Positions 13,716-27,430 of a DNA stretch of 64,000 nucleotides are shown piece after piece. A program made the translations under genes and the position numbers. Positions within the stretch are counted from its first letter, which is position 1. Each line of letters begins with the position of its first letter. The notes below the pieces were generated by a model. That model saw only the letters and a list, made by a program, of their open reading frames with translations. It was not told the DNA's origin and made no database searches. Source of the stretch: Corella eumyota (taxonomy: Eukaryota > Chordata > Ascidiacea > Phlebobranchia > Corellidae); NCBI GenBank assembly GCA_963082875.1, contig OY720102.1:10080990-10144989 (forward strand), read 5' to 3'.

Positions 13716-16458
13716 TGGCCATAAGGCCAGACTTGACTGCTGTTGTCTAAACTTCAGAGTCGGCGAGTAAGTAAAAACTAAGCAACTAAGTGAGTAAGAG
13801 CGTCAGAGATTTTATAAATAAAAATACAAGCTTATATACCCAAAAGGTGGGGTAATTATAAAAACAAGGTGGCGTCGGGCAAGTTATACGAGTCGTCCTT
13901 TTTTTGGTTTCTTCTATTGCGATGACGTTTTAGAACCGGCCTGGAGCGGTTAGAAGTCTGATTGCTTGCATTGTTTTGTGCGTTGTTCCGATAAATTGCG
14001 TTGTTTGGCCTGTTAAATTGTATTGTTTATGGCCTGACCGGTAAAACGTCGTCATTTGCCGTTAATTTCTTGACGCCCGAACCAACTTTGAAGACGTGTC
14101 GGCTCGGTAAACTCGTATGAACTTAACCCGTTGGAAAGCGGTTAAGAATTAAGCGCTTGCCACACCATGTTTTAGTTAAAAGAAATTTATTTGGTTACTG
14201 TAAAAGATAAAAATTAAAGTTTTATGGTCTTGATAAGGTTTGGTAAAACAAAAATATTGTATATAAGAGAAATATAAGCTTAAATTTTTGAAAAAAAAAT
14301 ACATTTACTGGTTGCATATTTACCATATCCATATTTTGCACGTTTTACCGTAAATTTTACCATGTTGAATTTGGCCCAGGCGTGAGCATTGTTATTGGTT
14401 GGTTGTGTTATATGAGTGTGTTAGAATATAGAAGAAGAATATTTAAATAGTAAAAGAGATGTTGATCGGCACAAAGCCGTTGTTGCTGATACTGGAAATG
14501 TAAAGATAATATTAAAGCGATTGAGACAAAAGGCGGGTTTCTTCATGCAAGAAAAATGTTGTTTGGTAAAAAAAAACAAATGTTTGCAATCGTTGGGGGG
14601 TCGTGTTTTGAAACGACTCTTCCGCTAGTTGGCGGCTCTTCAATCACTGGTTGTGATGCTGACGTTACGATTTGTAACCAAAAAAAAATGTCGTGTTGTG
14701 AATAACGACTCTTTCGCTAGTTGGTGGCTCTTCAATCACTAGTTGTGATGCTGACGTTACAATTTGTAACCAAAAAATAAAGAAGTATTGGGCCTGTTTG
14801 CGCTCCTGAAGAACTATGCAACCGTGCGCAAGATAACCATCATTTGAAGTAGAATTTCGTTGAGAAGAGGATGACGTCTCATCAGCTTGCTCTTCTAATT
14901 CGTGTGAAGCATCAATAGGTTGATACGATTTCAGACAGGCTTGTTGTCAACCCAGCTGTGTGGGGAAAAATAAGCAGGCTGTGGCTGCGGTAAAAAATGA
15001 GCAGACTGTTGCTGCTGAGAAAGATTGTGCAGGCTGTAGCTGCAGGTGCGATGCTTGCCCTGTTTTTGTCTCATGAGTGTTAGACCTCGTCATCGCGGTT
15101 GAGAACTGGTTGTAAAACATATAAAAGTAATTGGTTGTTTGAACATTGCAGACTGTGTCTTAAAAGTTGACACGTTAAGGTGTTGTCGCAAGAAAAGATA
15201 ATTGTAATGCACTTATACGTTGAAAGATTTTCCAAGGATCTTCCATGTATAAGCCTAATGCTACTTGACTTGGCAAGTAAGCCATTTCTTAAAAGAATAG
15301 AAATTGAAATTTCTTAAAAGAAAAACAATAAATCAAAGAAAGTATAAAGAATTCTGTTATGTCATAGGAAAAAATTAAATATTTTTTTGTGGTTATTCAT
15401 GTAACGCTCACGCCATAAAAAAATGTTTTTCCCCATAAATTTTAAAACGGTATCTTTTTCGATATTAACAACTGATTTGTCGACTAAATCAGTTTTCATA
15501 TCTCGAAATGACGCACAAAATATCTATGATCTTATATAACAAATTATTTTAGAAAAATCAATTACACAAACTGCATAGTTATGTTATTAAGGATAAAGTA
15601 TTTAAAGTAGTTTGTCGCGTTTACAAAAATAATAAAATGAGAAAAGAAAATATTTTAGAAGTTACGGATCCCGATTAAAACGATTTAACAACTATTTAAA
15701 ATAAACATAAATCGTTTACTAACTAATGTTTAAGGTTTAAAAAAAAATTATATAAAAAAAAATAGGAAAAAAATGTTGTCGGTAATAAATCACCAAAATG
15801 TAGCTTTATACTCTTATCAAAATTTAAACAGATTTAATTTAACCTATGCTGTAATAAAAGTTTGTTATTGATACTGCCTATAAAGTTTCTAAAAGTATTC
15901 TATTCTAAAAAAATGTCTAAATTATTCTGCAAGCGTCGTAATCGTTACACCTAGCGTTTTTAACTTTTGCTTGGCTTTGATCGTCTGATTTTTATTCGTT
16001 AATTCTTAAATCGGAGATTTGCGTATTCTAGGTTAAACTGTACCTACTGACCATTTATTTAACCGTTAATCACGTCGGGGTCACCATTTCTGTAGGGTTT
16101 TCTTAACGTTTTAATTAATTTAATAATATTAATAGAGATGGTTTGTGGTGGTTTATTAAATTTGGGTTGTGGATTGTTAGTTGTCTAATTTGGGGTCACC
16201 ACAGGTTCTATCATAGCCTTTATTGCTAAAGTCTATGATAAACCTGACTATTTAATTAATAAATTGTTTAAGATTCAAGACTCCGTTTAACTTGCATTGC
16301 ACCTAAGCTTTCTGATTAATTTAACTTGATAATAACAAACTTTTAACTAAGTATTGCGAGTTATATTGTACACACGAATAATATAAAACAAGTACTTGAT
16401 TACACTAAATGCGCGATACAAAATTAAAACTGACATTACATTTTTATATTAATGCGTC
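13716..16458 (-). repeat. Array unit 6
   Basis: 2743 bp; 846G and 1853A, but without the 1935-1936 and 2482 variants of units 4 and 7. It is a mosaic type that suggests exchange or conversion between units. Confidence 0.93.
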
Positions 16459-19201
16459 TGGCCATAAGGCCAGACTTGACTGCTGTTGTCTAAACTTCAG
16501 AGTCGGCGAGTAAGTAAAAACTAAGCAACTAAGTGAGTAAGAGCGTCAGAGATTTTATAAATAAAAATACAAGCTTATATACCCAAAAGGTGGGGTAATT
16601 ATAAAAACAAGGTGGCGTCGGGCAAGTTATACGAGTCGTCCTTTTTTTGGTTTCTTCTATTGCGATGACGTTTTAGAACCGGCCTGGAGCGGTTAGAAGT
16701 CTGATTGCTTGCATTGTTTTGTGCGTTGTTCCGATAAATTGCGTTGTTTGGCCTGTTAAATTGTATTGTTTATGGCCTGACCGGTAAAACGTCGTCATTT
16801 GCCGTTAATTTCTTGACGCCCGAACCAACTTTGAAGACGTGTCGGCTCGGTAAACTCGTATGAACTTAACCCGTTGGAAAGCGGTTAAGAATTAAGCGCT
16901 TGCCACACCATGTTTTAGTTAAAAGAAATTTATTTGGTTACTGTAAAAGATAAAAATTAAAGTTTTATGGTCTTGATAAGGTTTGGTAAAACAAAAATAT
17001 TGTATATAAGAGAAATATAAGCTTAAATTTTTGAAAAAAAAATACATTTACTGGTTGCATATTTACCATATCCATATTTTGCACGTTTTACCGTAAATTT
17101 TACCATGTTGAATTTGGCCCAGGCGTGAGCATTGTTATTGGTTGGTTGTGTTATATGAGTGTGTTAGAATATAGAAGAAGAATATTTAAATAGTAAAAGA
17201 GATGTTGATCGGCACAAAGCCGTTGTTGCTGATACTGGAAATGTAAAGATAATATTAAAGCGATTGAGACAAAAGGCGGGTTTCTTCATGCAAGAAAAAT
17301 GTTCTTTGGTAAAAAAAAACAAATGTTTGCAATCGTTGGGGGGTCGTGTTTTGAAACGACTCTTCCGCTAGTTGGCGGCTCTTCAATCACTGGTTGTGAT
17401 GCTGACGTTACGATTTGTAACCAAAAAAAAATGTCGTGTTGTGAATAACGACTCTTTCGCTAGTTGGTGGCTCTTCAATCACTAGTTGTGATGCTGACGT
17501 TACAATTTGTAACCAAAAAATAAAGAAGTATTGGGCCTGTTTGCGCTCCTGAAGAACTATGCAACCGTGCGCAAGATAACCATCATTTGAAGTAGAATTT
17601 CGTTGAGAAGAGGATGACGTCTCATCAGCTTGCTCTTCTAATTCGTGTGAAGCATCAATAGGTTGATACGATTTCAGACAGGCTTGTTGTCAACCCAGCT
17701 GTGTGGGGAAAAATAAGCAGGCTGTGGCTGCGGTAAAAAATGAGCAGACTGTTGCTGCTGAGAAAGATTGTGCAGGCTGTAGCTGCAGGTGCGATGCTTG
17801 CCCTGTTTTTGTCTCATGAGTGTTAGACCTCGTCATCGCGGTTGAGAACTGGTTGTAAAACATATAAAAGTAATTGGTTGTTTGAACATTGCAGACTGTG
17901 TCTTAAAAGTTGACACGTTAAGGTGTTGTCGCAAGAAAAGATAATTGTAATGCACTTATACGTTGAAAGATTTTCCAAGGATCTTCCATGTATAAGCCTA
18001 ATGCTACTTGACTTGGCAAGTAAGCCATTTCTTAAAAGAATAGAAATTGAAATTTCTTAAAAGAAAAACAATAAATCAAAGAAAGTATAAAGAATTCTGT
18101 TATGTCATAGGAAAAAATTAAATATTTTTTTGTGGTTATTCATGTAACGCTCACGCCATAAAAAAATGTTTTTCCCCATAAATTTTAAAACGGTATCTTT
18201 TTCGATATTAACAACTGATTTGTCGACTAAATCAGTTTTCATATCTCGAAATGACGCACAAAATATCTATGATCTTATATAACAAATTATTTTAGAAAAA
18301 TCAATTACACAAACTGCATAGTTATGTTATTAAGGATAAAGTATTTAAAGTAGTTTGTCGCGTTTACAAAAATAATAAAATGAGAAAAGAAATAATTTTA
18401 GAAGTTACGGATCCCGATTAAAACGATTTAACAACTATTTAAAATAAACATAAATCGTTTACTAACTAATGTTTAAGGTTTAAAAAAAAATTATATAAAA
18501 AAAAATAGGAAAAAAATGTTGTCGGTAATAAATCACCAAAATGTAGCTTTATACTCTTATCAAAATTTAAACAGATTTAATTTAACCTATGCTGTAATAA
18601 AAGTTTGTTATTGATACTGCCTATAAAGTTTCTAAAAGTATTCTATTCTAAAAAAATGTCTAAATTATTCTGCAAGCGTCGTAATCGTTACACCTAGCGT
18701 TTTTAACTTTTGCTTGGCTTTGATCGTCTGATTTTTATTCGTTAATTCTTAAATCGGAGATTTGCGTATTCTAGGTTAAACTGTACCTACTGACCATTTA
18801 TTTAACCGTTAATCACGTCGGGGTCACCATTTCTGTAGGGTTTTCTTAACGTTTTAATTAATTTAATAATATTAATAGAGATGGTTTGTGGTGGTTTATT
18901 AAATTTGGGTTGTGGATTGTTAGTTGTCTAATTTGGGGTTACCACAGGTTCTATCATAGCCTTTATTGCTAAAGTCTATGATAAACCTGACTATTTAATT
19001 AATAAATTGTTTAAGATTCAAGACTCCGTTTAACTTGCATTGCACCTAAGCTTTCTGATTAATTTAACTTGATAATAACAAACTTTTAACTAAGTATTGC
19101 GAGTTATATTGTACACACGAATAATATAAAACAAGTACTTGATTACACTAAATGCGCGATACAAAATTAAAACTGACATTACATTTTTATATTAATGCGT
19201 C
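16459..19201 (-). repeat. Array unit 7
   Basis: 2743 bp; identical marker set to unit 4 (846C, 1853A, TA at 1935-1936, 2482T). Confidence 0.93.
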
Positions 19202-21944
19202 TGGCCATAAGGCCAGACTTGACTGCTGTTGTCTAAACTTCAGAGTCGGCGAGTAAGTAAAAACTAAGCAACTAAGTGAGTAAGAGCGTCAGAGATTTTA
19301 TAAATAAAAATACAAGCTTATATACCCAAAAGGTGGGGTAATTATAAAAACAAGGTGGCGTCGGGCAAGTTATACGAGTCGTCCTTTTTTTGGTTTCTTC
19401 TATTGCGATGACGTTTTAGAACCGGCCTGGAGCGGTTAGAAGTCTGATTGCTTGCATTGTTTTGTGCGTTGTTCCGATAAATTGCGTTGTTTGGCCTGTT
19501 AAATTGTATTGTTTATGGCCTGACCGGTAAAACGTCGTCATTTGCCGTTAATTTCTTGACGCCCGAACCAACTTTGAAGACGTGTCGGCTCGGTAAACTC
19601 GTATGAACTTAACCCGTTGGAAAGCGGTTAAGAATTAAGCGCTTGCCACACCATGTTTTAGTTAAAAGAAATTTATTTGGTTACTGTAAAAGATAAAAAT
19701 TAAAGTTTTATGGTCTTGATAAGGTTTGGTAAAACAAAAATATTGTATATAAGAGAAATATAAGCTTAAATTTTTGAAAAAAAAATACATTTACTGGTTG
19801 CATATTTACCATATCCATATTTTGCACGTTTTACCGTAAATTTTACCATGTTGAATTTGGCCCAGGCGTGAGCATTGTTATTGGTTGGTTGTGTTATATG
19901 AGTGTGTTAGAATATAGAAGAAGAATATTTAAATAGTAAAAGAGATGTTGATCGGCACAAAGCCGTTGTTGCTGATACTGGAAATGTAAAGATAATATTA
20001 AAGCGATTGAGACAAAAGGCGGGTTTCTTCATGCAAGAAAAATGTTCTTTGGTAAAAAAAAACAAATGTTTGCAATCGTTGGGGGGTCGTGTTTTGAAAC
20101 GACTCTTCCGCTAGTTGGCGGCTCTTCAATCACTGGTTGTGATGCTGACGTTACGATTTGTAACCAAAAAAAAATGTCGTGTTGTGAATAACGACTCTTT
20201 CGCTAGTTGGTGGCTCTTCAATCACTAGTTGTGATGCTGACGTTACAATTTGTAACCAAAAAATAAAGAAGTATTGGGCCTGTTTGCGCTCCTGAAGAAC
20301 TATGCAACCGTGCGCAAGATAACCATCATTTGAAGTAGAATTTCGTTGAGAAGAGGATGACGTCTCATCAGCTTGCTCTTCTAATTCGTGTGAAGCATCA
20401 ATAGGTTGATACGATTTCAGACAGGCTTGTTGTCAACCCAGCTGTGTGGGGAAAAATAAGCAGGCTGTGGCTGCGGTAAAAAATGAGCAGACTGTTGCTG
20501 CTGAGAAAGATTGTGCAGGCTGTAGCTGCAGGTGCGATGCTTGCCCTGTTTTTGTCTCATGAGTGTTAGACCTCGTCATCGCGGTTGAGAACTGGTTGTA
20601 AAACATATAAAAGTAATTGGTTGTTTGAACATTGCAGACTGTGTCTTAAAAGTTGACACGTTAAGGTGTTGTCGCAAGAAAAGATAATTGTAATGCACTT
20701 ATACGTTGAAAGATTTTCCAAGGATCTTCCATGTATAAGCCTAATGCTACTTGACTTGGCAAGTAAGCCATTTCTTAAAAGAATAGAAATTGAAATTTCT
20801 TAAAAGAAAAACAATAAATCAAAGAAAGTATAAAGAATTCTGTTATGTCATAGGAAAAAATTAAATATTTTTTTGTGGTTATTCATGTAACGCTCACGCC
20901 ATAAAAAAATGTTTTTCCCCATAAATTTTAAAACGGTATCTTTTTCGATATTAACAACTGATTTGTCGACTAAATCAGTTTTCATATCTCGAAATGACGC
21001 ACAAAATATCTATGATCTTATATAACAAATTATTTTAGAAAAATCAATTACACGAACTGCATAGTTATGTTATTAAGGATAAAGTATTTAAAGTAGTTTG
21101 TCGCGTTTACAAAAATAATAAAATGAGAAAAGAAAATATTTTAGAAGTTACGGATCCCGATTAAAACGATTTAACAACTATTTAAAATAAACATAAATCG
21201 TTTACTAACTAATGTTTAAGGTTTAAAAAAAAATTATATAAAAAAAAATAGGAAAAAAATGTTGTCGGTAATAAATCACCAAAATGTAGCTTTATACTCT
21301 TATCAAAATTTAAACAGATTTAATTTAACCTATGCTGTAATAAAAGTTTGTTATTGATACTGCCTATAAAGTTTCTAAAAGTATTCTATTCTAAAAAAAT
21401 GTCTAAATTATTCTGCAAGCGTCGTAATCGTTACACCTAGCGTTTTTAACTTTTGCTTGGCTTTGATCGTCTGATTTTTATTCGTTAATTCTTAAATCGG
21501 AGATTTGCGTATTCTAGGTTAAACTGTACCTACTGACCATTTATTTAACCGTTAATCACGTCGGGGTCACCATTTCTGTAGGGTTTTCTTAACGTTTTAA
21601 TTAATTTAATAATATTAATAGAGATGGTTTGTGGTGGTTTATTAAATTTGGGTTGTGGATTGTTAGTTGTCTAATTTGGGGTCACCACAGGTTCTATCAT
21701 AGCCTTTATTGCTAAAGTCTATGATAAACCTGACTATTTAATTAATAAATTGTTTAAGATTCAAGACTCCGTTTAACTTGCATTGCACCTAAGCTTTCTG
21801 ATTAATTTAACTTGATAATAACAAACTTTTAACTAAGTATTGCGAGTTATATTGTACACACGAATAATATAAAACAAGTACTTGATTACACTAAATGCGC
21901 GATACAAAATTAAAACTGACATTACATTTTTATATTAATGCGTC
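19202..21944 (-). repeat. Array unit 8
   Basis: 2743 bp; majority type with 846C. Confidence 0.93.
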
Positions 21945-24687
21945 TGGCCATAAGGCCAGACTTGACTGCTGTTGTCTAAACTTCAGAGTCGGCGAGTAAG
22001 TAAAAACTAAGCAACTAAGTGAGTAAGAGCGTCAGAGATTTTATAAATAAAAATACAAGCTTATATACCCAAAAGGTGGGGTAATTATAAAAACAAGGTG
22101 GCGTCGGGCAAGTTATACGAGTCGTCCTTTTTTTGGTTTCTTCTATTGCGATGACGTTTTAGAACCGGCCTGGAGCGGTTAGAAGTCTGATTGCTTGCAT
22201 TGTTTTGTGCGTTGTTCCGATAAATTGCGTTGTTTGGCCTGTTAAATTGTATTGTTTATGGCCTGACCGGTAAAACGTCGTCATTTGCCGTTAATTTCTT
22301 GACGCCCGAACCAACTTTGAAGACGTGTCGGCTCGGTAAACTCGTATGAACTTAACCCGTTGGAAAGCGGTTAAGAATTAAGCGCTTGCCACACCATGTT
22401 TTAGTTAAAAGAAATTTATTTGGTTACTGTAAAAGATAAAAATTAAAGTTTTATGGTCTTGATAAGGTTTGGTAAAACAAAAATATTGTATATAAGAGAA
22501 ATATAAGCTTAAATTTTTGAAAAAAAAATACATTTACTGGTTGCATATTTACCATATCCATATTTTGCACGTTTTACCGTAAATTTTACCATGTTGAATT
22601 TGGCCCAGGCGTGAGCATTGTTATTGGTTGGTTGTGTTATATGAGTGTGTTAGAATATAGAAGAAGAATATTTAAATAGTAAAAGAGATGTTGATCGGCA
22701 CAAAGCCGTTGTTGCTGATACTGGAAATGTAAAGATAATATTAAAGCGATTGAGACAAAAGGCGGGTTTCTTCATGCAAGAAAAATGTTGTTTGGTAAAA
22801 AAAAACAAATGTTTGCAATCGTTGGGGGGTCGTGTTTTGAAACGACTCTTCCGCTAGTTGGCGGCTCTTCAATCACTGGTTGTGATGCTGACGTTACGAT
22901 TTGTAACCAAAAAAAAATGTCGTGTTGTGAATAACGACTCTTTCGCTAGTTGGTGGCTCTTCAATCACTAGTTGTGATGCTGACGTTACAATTTGTAACC
23001 AAAAAATAAAGAAGTATTGGGCCTGTTTGCGCTCCTGAAGAACTATGCAACCGTGCGCAAGATAACCATCATTTGAAGTAGAATTTCGTTGAGAAGAGGA
23101 TGACGTCTCATCAGCTTGCTCTTCTAATTCGTGTGAAGCATCAATAGGTTGATACGATTTCAGACAGGCTTGTTGTCAACCCAGCTGTGTGGGGAAAAAT
23201 AAGCAGGCTGTGGCTGCGGTAAAAAATGAGCAGACTGTTGCTGCTGAGAAAGATTGTGCAGGCTGTAGCTGCAGGTGCGATGCTTGCCCTGTTTTTGTCT
23301 CATGAGTGTTAGACCTCGTCATCGCGGTTGAGAACTGGTTGTAAAACATATAAAAGTAATTGGTTGTTTGAACATTGCAGACTGTGTCTTAAAAGTTGAC
23401 ACGTTAAGGTGTTGTCGCAAGAAAAGATAATTGTAATGCACTTATACGTTGAAAGATTTTCCAAGGATCTTCCATGTATAAGCCTAATGCTACTTGACTT
23501 GGCAAGTAAGCCATTTCTTAAAAGAATAGAAATTGAAATTTCTTAAAAGAAAAACAATAAATCAAAGAAAGTATAAAGAATTCTGTTATGTCATAGGAAA
23601 AAATTAAATATTTTTTTGTGGTTATTCATGTAACGCTCACGCCATAAAAAAATGTTTTTCCCCATAAATTTTAAAACGGTATCTTTTTCGATATTAACAA
23701 CTGATTTGTCGACTAAATCAGTTTTCATATCTCGAAATGACGCACAAAATATCTATGATCTTATATAACAAATTATTTTAGAAAAATCAATTACACGAAC
23801 TGCATAGTTATGTTATTAAGGATAAAGTATTTAAAGTAGTTTGTCGCGTTTACAAAAATAATAAAATGAGAAAAGAAAATATTTTAGAAGTTACGGATCC
23901 CGATTAAAACGATTTAACAACTATTTAAAATAAACATAAATCGTTTACTAACTAATGTTTAAGGTTTAAAAAAAAATTATATAAAAAAAAATAGGAAAAA
24001 AATGTTGTCGGTAATAAATCACCAAAATGTAGCTTTATACTCTTATCAAAATTTAAACAGATTTAATTTAACCTATGCTGTAATAAAAGTTTGTTATTGA
24101 TACTGCCTATAAAGTTTCTAAAAGTATTCTATTCTAAAAAAATGTCTAAATTATTCTGCAAGCGTCGTAATCGTTACACCTAGCGTTTTTAACTTTTGCT
24201 TGGCTTTGATCGTCTGATTTTTATTCGTTAATTCTTAAATCGGAGATTTGCGTATTCTAGGTTAAACTGTACCTACTGACCATTTATTTAACCGTTAATC
24301 ACGTCGGGGTCACCATTTCTGTAGGGTTTTCTTAACGTTTTAATTAATTTAATAATATTAATAGAGATGGTTTGTGGTGGTTTATTAAATTTGGGTTGTG
24401 GATTGTTAGTTGTCTAATTTGGGGTCACCACAGGTTCTATCATAGCCTTTATTGCTAAAGTCTATGATAAACCTGACTATTTAATTAATAAATTGTTTAA
24501 GATTCAAGACTCCGTTTAACTTGCATTGCACCTAAGCTTTCTGATTAATTTAACTTGATAATAACAAACTTTTAACTAAGTATTGCGAGTTATATTGTAC
24601 ACACGAATAATATAAAACAAGTACTTGATTACACTAAATGCGCGATACAAAATTAAAACTGACATTACATTTTTATATTAATGCGTC
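21945..24687 (-). repeat. Array unit 9
   Basis: 2743 bp; 846G, first of three consecutive G-type units. Confidence 0.93.
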
Positions 24688-27430
24688 TGGCCATAAGGCC
24701 AGACTTGACTGCTGTTGTCTAAACTTCAGAGTCGGCGAGTAAGTAAAAACTAAGCAACTAAGTGAGTAAGAGCGTCAGAGATTTTATAAATAAAAATACA
24801 AGCTTATATACCCAAAAGGTGGGGTAATTATAAAAACAAGGTGGCGTCGGGCAAGTTATACGAGTCGTCCTTTTTTTGGTTTCTTCTATTGCGATGACGT
24901 TTTAGAACCGGCCTGGAGCGGTTAGAAGTCTGATTGCTTGCATTGTTTTGTGCGTTGTTCCGATAAATTGCGTTGTTTGGCCTGTTAAATTGTATTGTTT
25001 ATGGCCTGACCGGTAAAACGTCGTCATTTGCCGTTAATTTCTTGACGCCCGAACCAACTTTGAAGACGTGTCGGCTCGGTAAACTCGTATGAACTTAACC
25101 CGTTGGAAAGCGGTTAAGAATTAAGCGCTTGCCACACCATGTTTTAGTTAAAAGAAATTTATTTGGTTACTGTAAAAGATAAAAATTAAAGTTTTATGGT
25201 CTTGATAAGGTTTGGTAAAACAAAAATATTGTATATAAGAGAAATATAAGCTTAAATTTTTGAAAAAAAAATACATTTACTGGTTGCATATTTACCATAT
25301 CCATATTTTGCACGTTTTACCGTAAATTTTACCATGTTGAATTTGGCCCAGGCGTGAGCATTGTTATTGGTTGGTTGTGTTATATGAGTGTGTTAGAATA
25401 TAGAAGAAGAATATTTAAATAGTAAAAGAGATGTTGATCGGCACAAAGCCGTTGTTGCTGATACTGGAAATGTAAAGATAATATTAAAGCGATTGAGACA
25501 AAAGGCGGGTTTCTTCATGCAAGAAAAATGTTGTTTGGTAAAAAAAAACAAATGTTTGCAATCGTTGGGGGGTCGTGTTTTGAAACGACTCTTCCGCTAG
25601 TTGGCGGCTCTTCAATCACTGGTTGTGATGCTGACGTTACGATTTGTAACCAAAAAAAAATGTCGTGTTGTGAATAACGACTCTTTCGCTAGTTGGTGGC
25701 TCTTCAATCACTAGTTGTGATGCTGACGTTACAATTTGTAACCAAAAAATAAAGAAGTATTGGGCCTGTTTGCGCTCCTGAAGAACTATGCAACCGTGCG
25801 CAAGATAACCATCATTTGAAGTAGAATTTCGTTGAGAAGAGGATGACGTCTCATCAGCTTGCTCTTCTAATTCGTGTGAAGCATCAATAGGTTGATACGA
25901 TTTCAGACAGGCTTGTTGTCAACCCAGCTGTGTGGGGAAAAATAAGCAGGCTGTGGCTGCGGTAAAAAATGAGCAGACTGTTGCTGCTGAGAAAGATTGT
26001 GCAGGCTGTAGCTGCAGGTGCGATGCTTGCCCTGTTTTTGTCTCATGAGTGTTAGACCTCGTCATCGCGGTTGAGAACTGGTTGTAAAACATATAAAAGT
26101 AATTGGTTGTTTGAACATTGCAGACTGTGTCTTAAAAGTTGACACGTTAAGGTGTTGTCGCAAGAAAAGATAATTGTAATGCACTTATACGTTGAAAGAT
26201 TTTCCAAGGATCTTCCATGTATAAGCCTAATGCTACTTGACTTGGCAAGTAAGCCATTTCTTAAAAGAATAGAAATTGAAATTTCTTAAAAGAAAAACAA
26301 TAAATCAAAGAAAGTATAAAGAATTCTGTTATGTCATAGGAAAAAATTAAATATTTTTTTGTGGTTATTCATGTAACGCTCACGCCATAAAAAAATGTTT
26401 TTCCCCATAAATTTTAAAACGGTATCTTTTTCGATATTAACAACTGATTTGTCGACTAAATCAGTTTTCATATCTCGAAATGACGCACAAAATATCTATG
26501 ATCTTATATAACAAATTATTTTAGAAAAATCAATTACACGAACTGCATAGTTATGTTATTAAGGATAAAGTATTTAAAGTAGTTTGTCGCGTTTACAAAA
26601 ATAATAAAATGAGAAAAGAAAATATTTTAGAAGTTACGGATCCCGATTAAAACGATTTAACAACTATTTAAAATAAACATAAATCGTTTACTAACTAATG
26701 TTTAAGGTTTAAAAAAAAATTATATAAAAAAAAATAGGAAAAAAATGTTGTCGGTAATAAATCACCAAAATGTAGCTTTATACTCTTATCAAAATTTAAA
26801 CAGATTTAATTTAACCTATGCTGTAATAAAAGTTTGTTATTGATACTGCCTATAAAGTTTCTAAAAGTATTCTATTCTAAAAAAATGTCTAAATTATTCT
26901 GCAAGCGTCGTAATCGTTACACCTAGCGTTTTTAACTTTTGCTTGGCTTTGATCGTCTGATTTTTATTCGTTAATTCTTAAATCGGAGATTTGCGTATTC
27001 TAGGTTAAACTGTACCTACTGACCATTTATTTAACCGTTAATCACGTCGGGGTCACCATTTCTGTAGGGTTTTCTTAACGTTTTAATTAATTTAATAATA
27101 TTAATAGAGATGGTTTGTGGTGGTTTATTAAATTTGGGTTGTGGATTGTTAGTTGTCTAATTTGGGGTCACCACAGGTTCTATCATAGCCTTTATTGCTA
27201 AAGTCTATGATAAACCTGACTATTTAATTAATAAATTGTTTAAGATTCAAGACTCCGTTTAACTTGCATTGCACCTAAGCTTTCTGATTAATTTAACTTG
27301 ATAATAACAAACTTTTAACTAAGTATTGCGAGTTATATTGTACACACGAATAATATAAAACAAGTACTTGATTACACTAAATGCGCGATACAAAATTAAA
27401 ACTGACATTACATTTTTATATTAATGCGTC
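24688..27430 (-). repeat. Array unit 10
   Basis: 2743 bp; 846G, otherwise the majority sequence. Confidence 0.93.
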
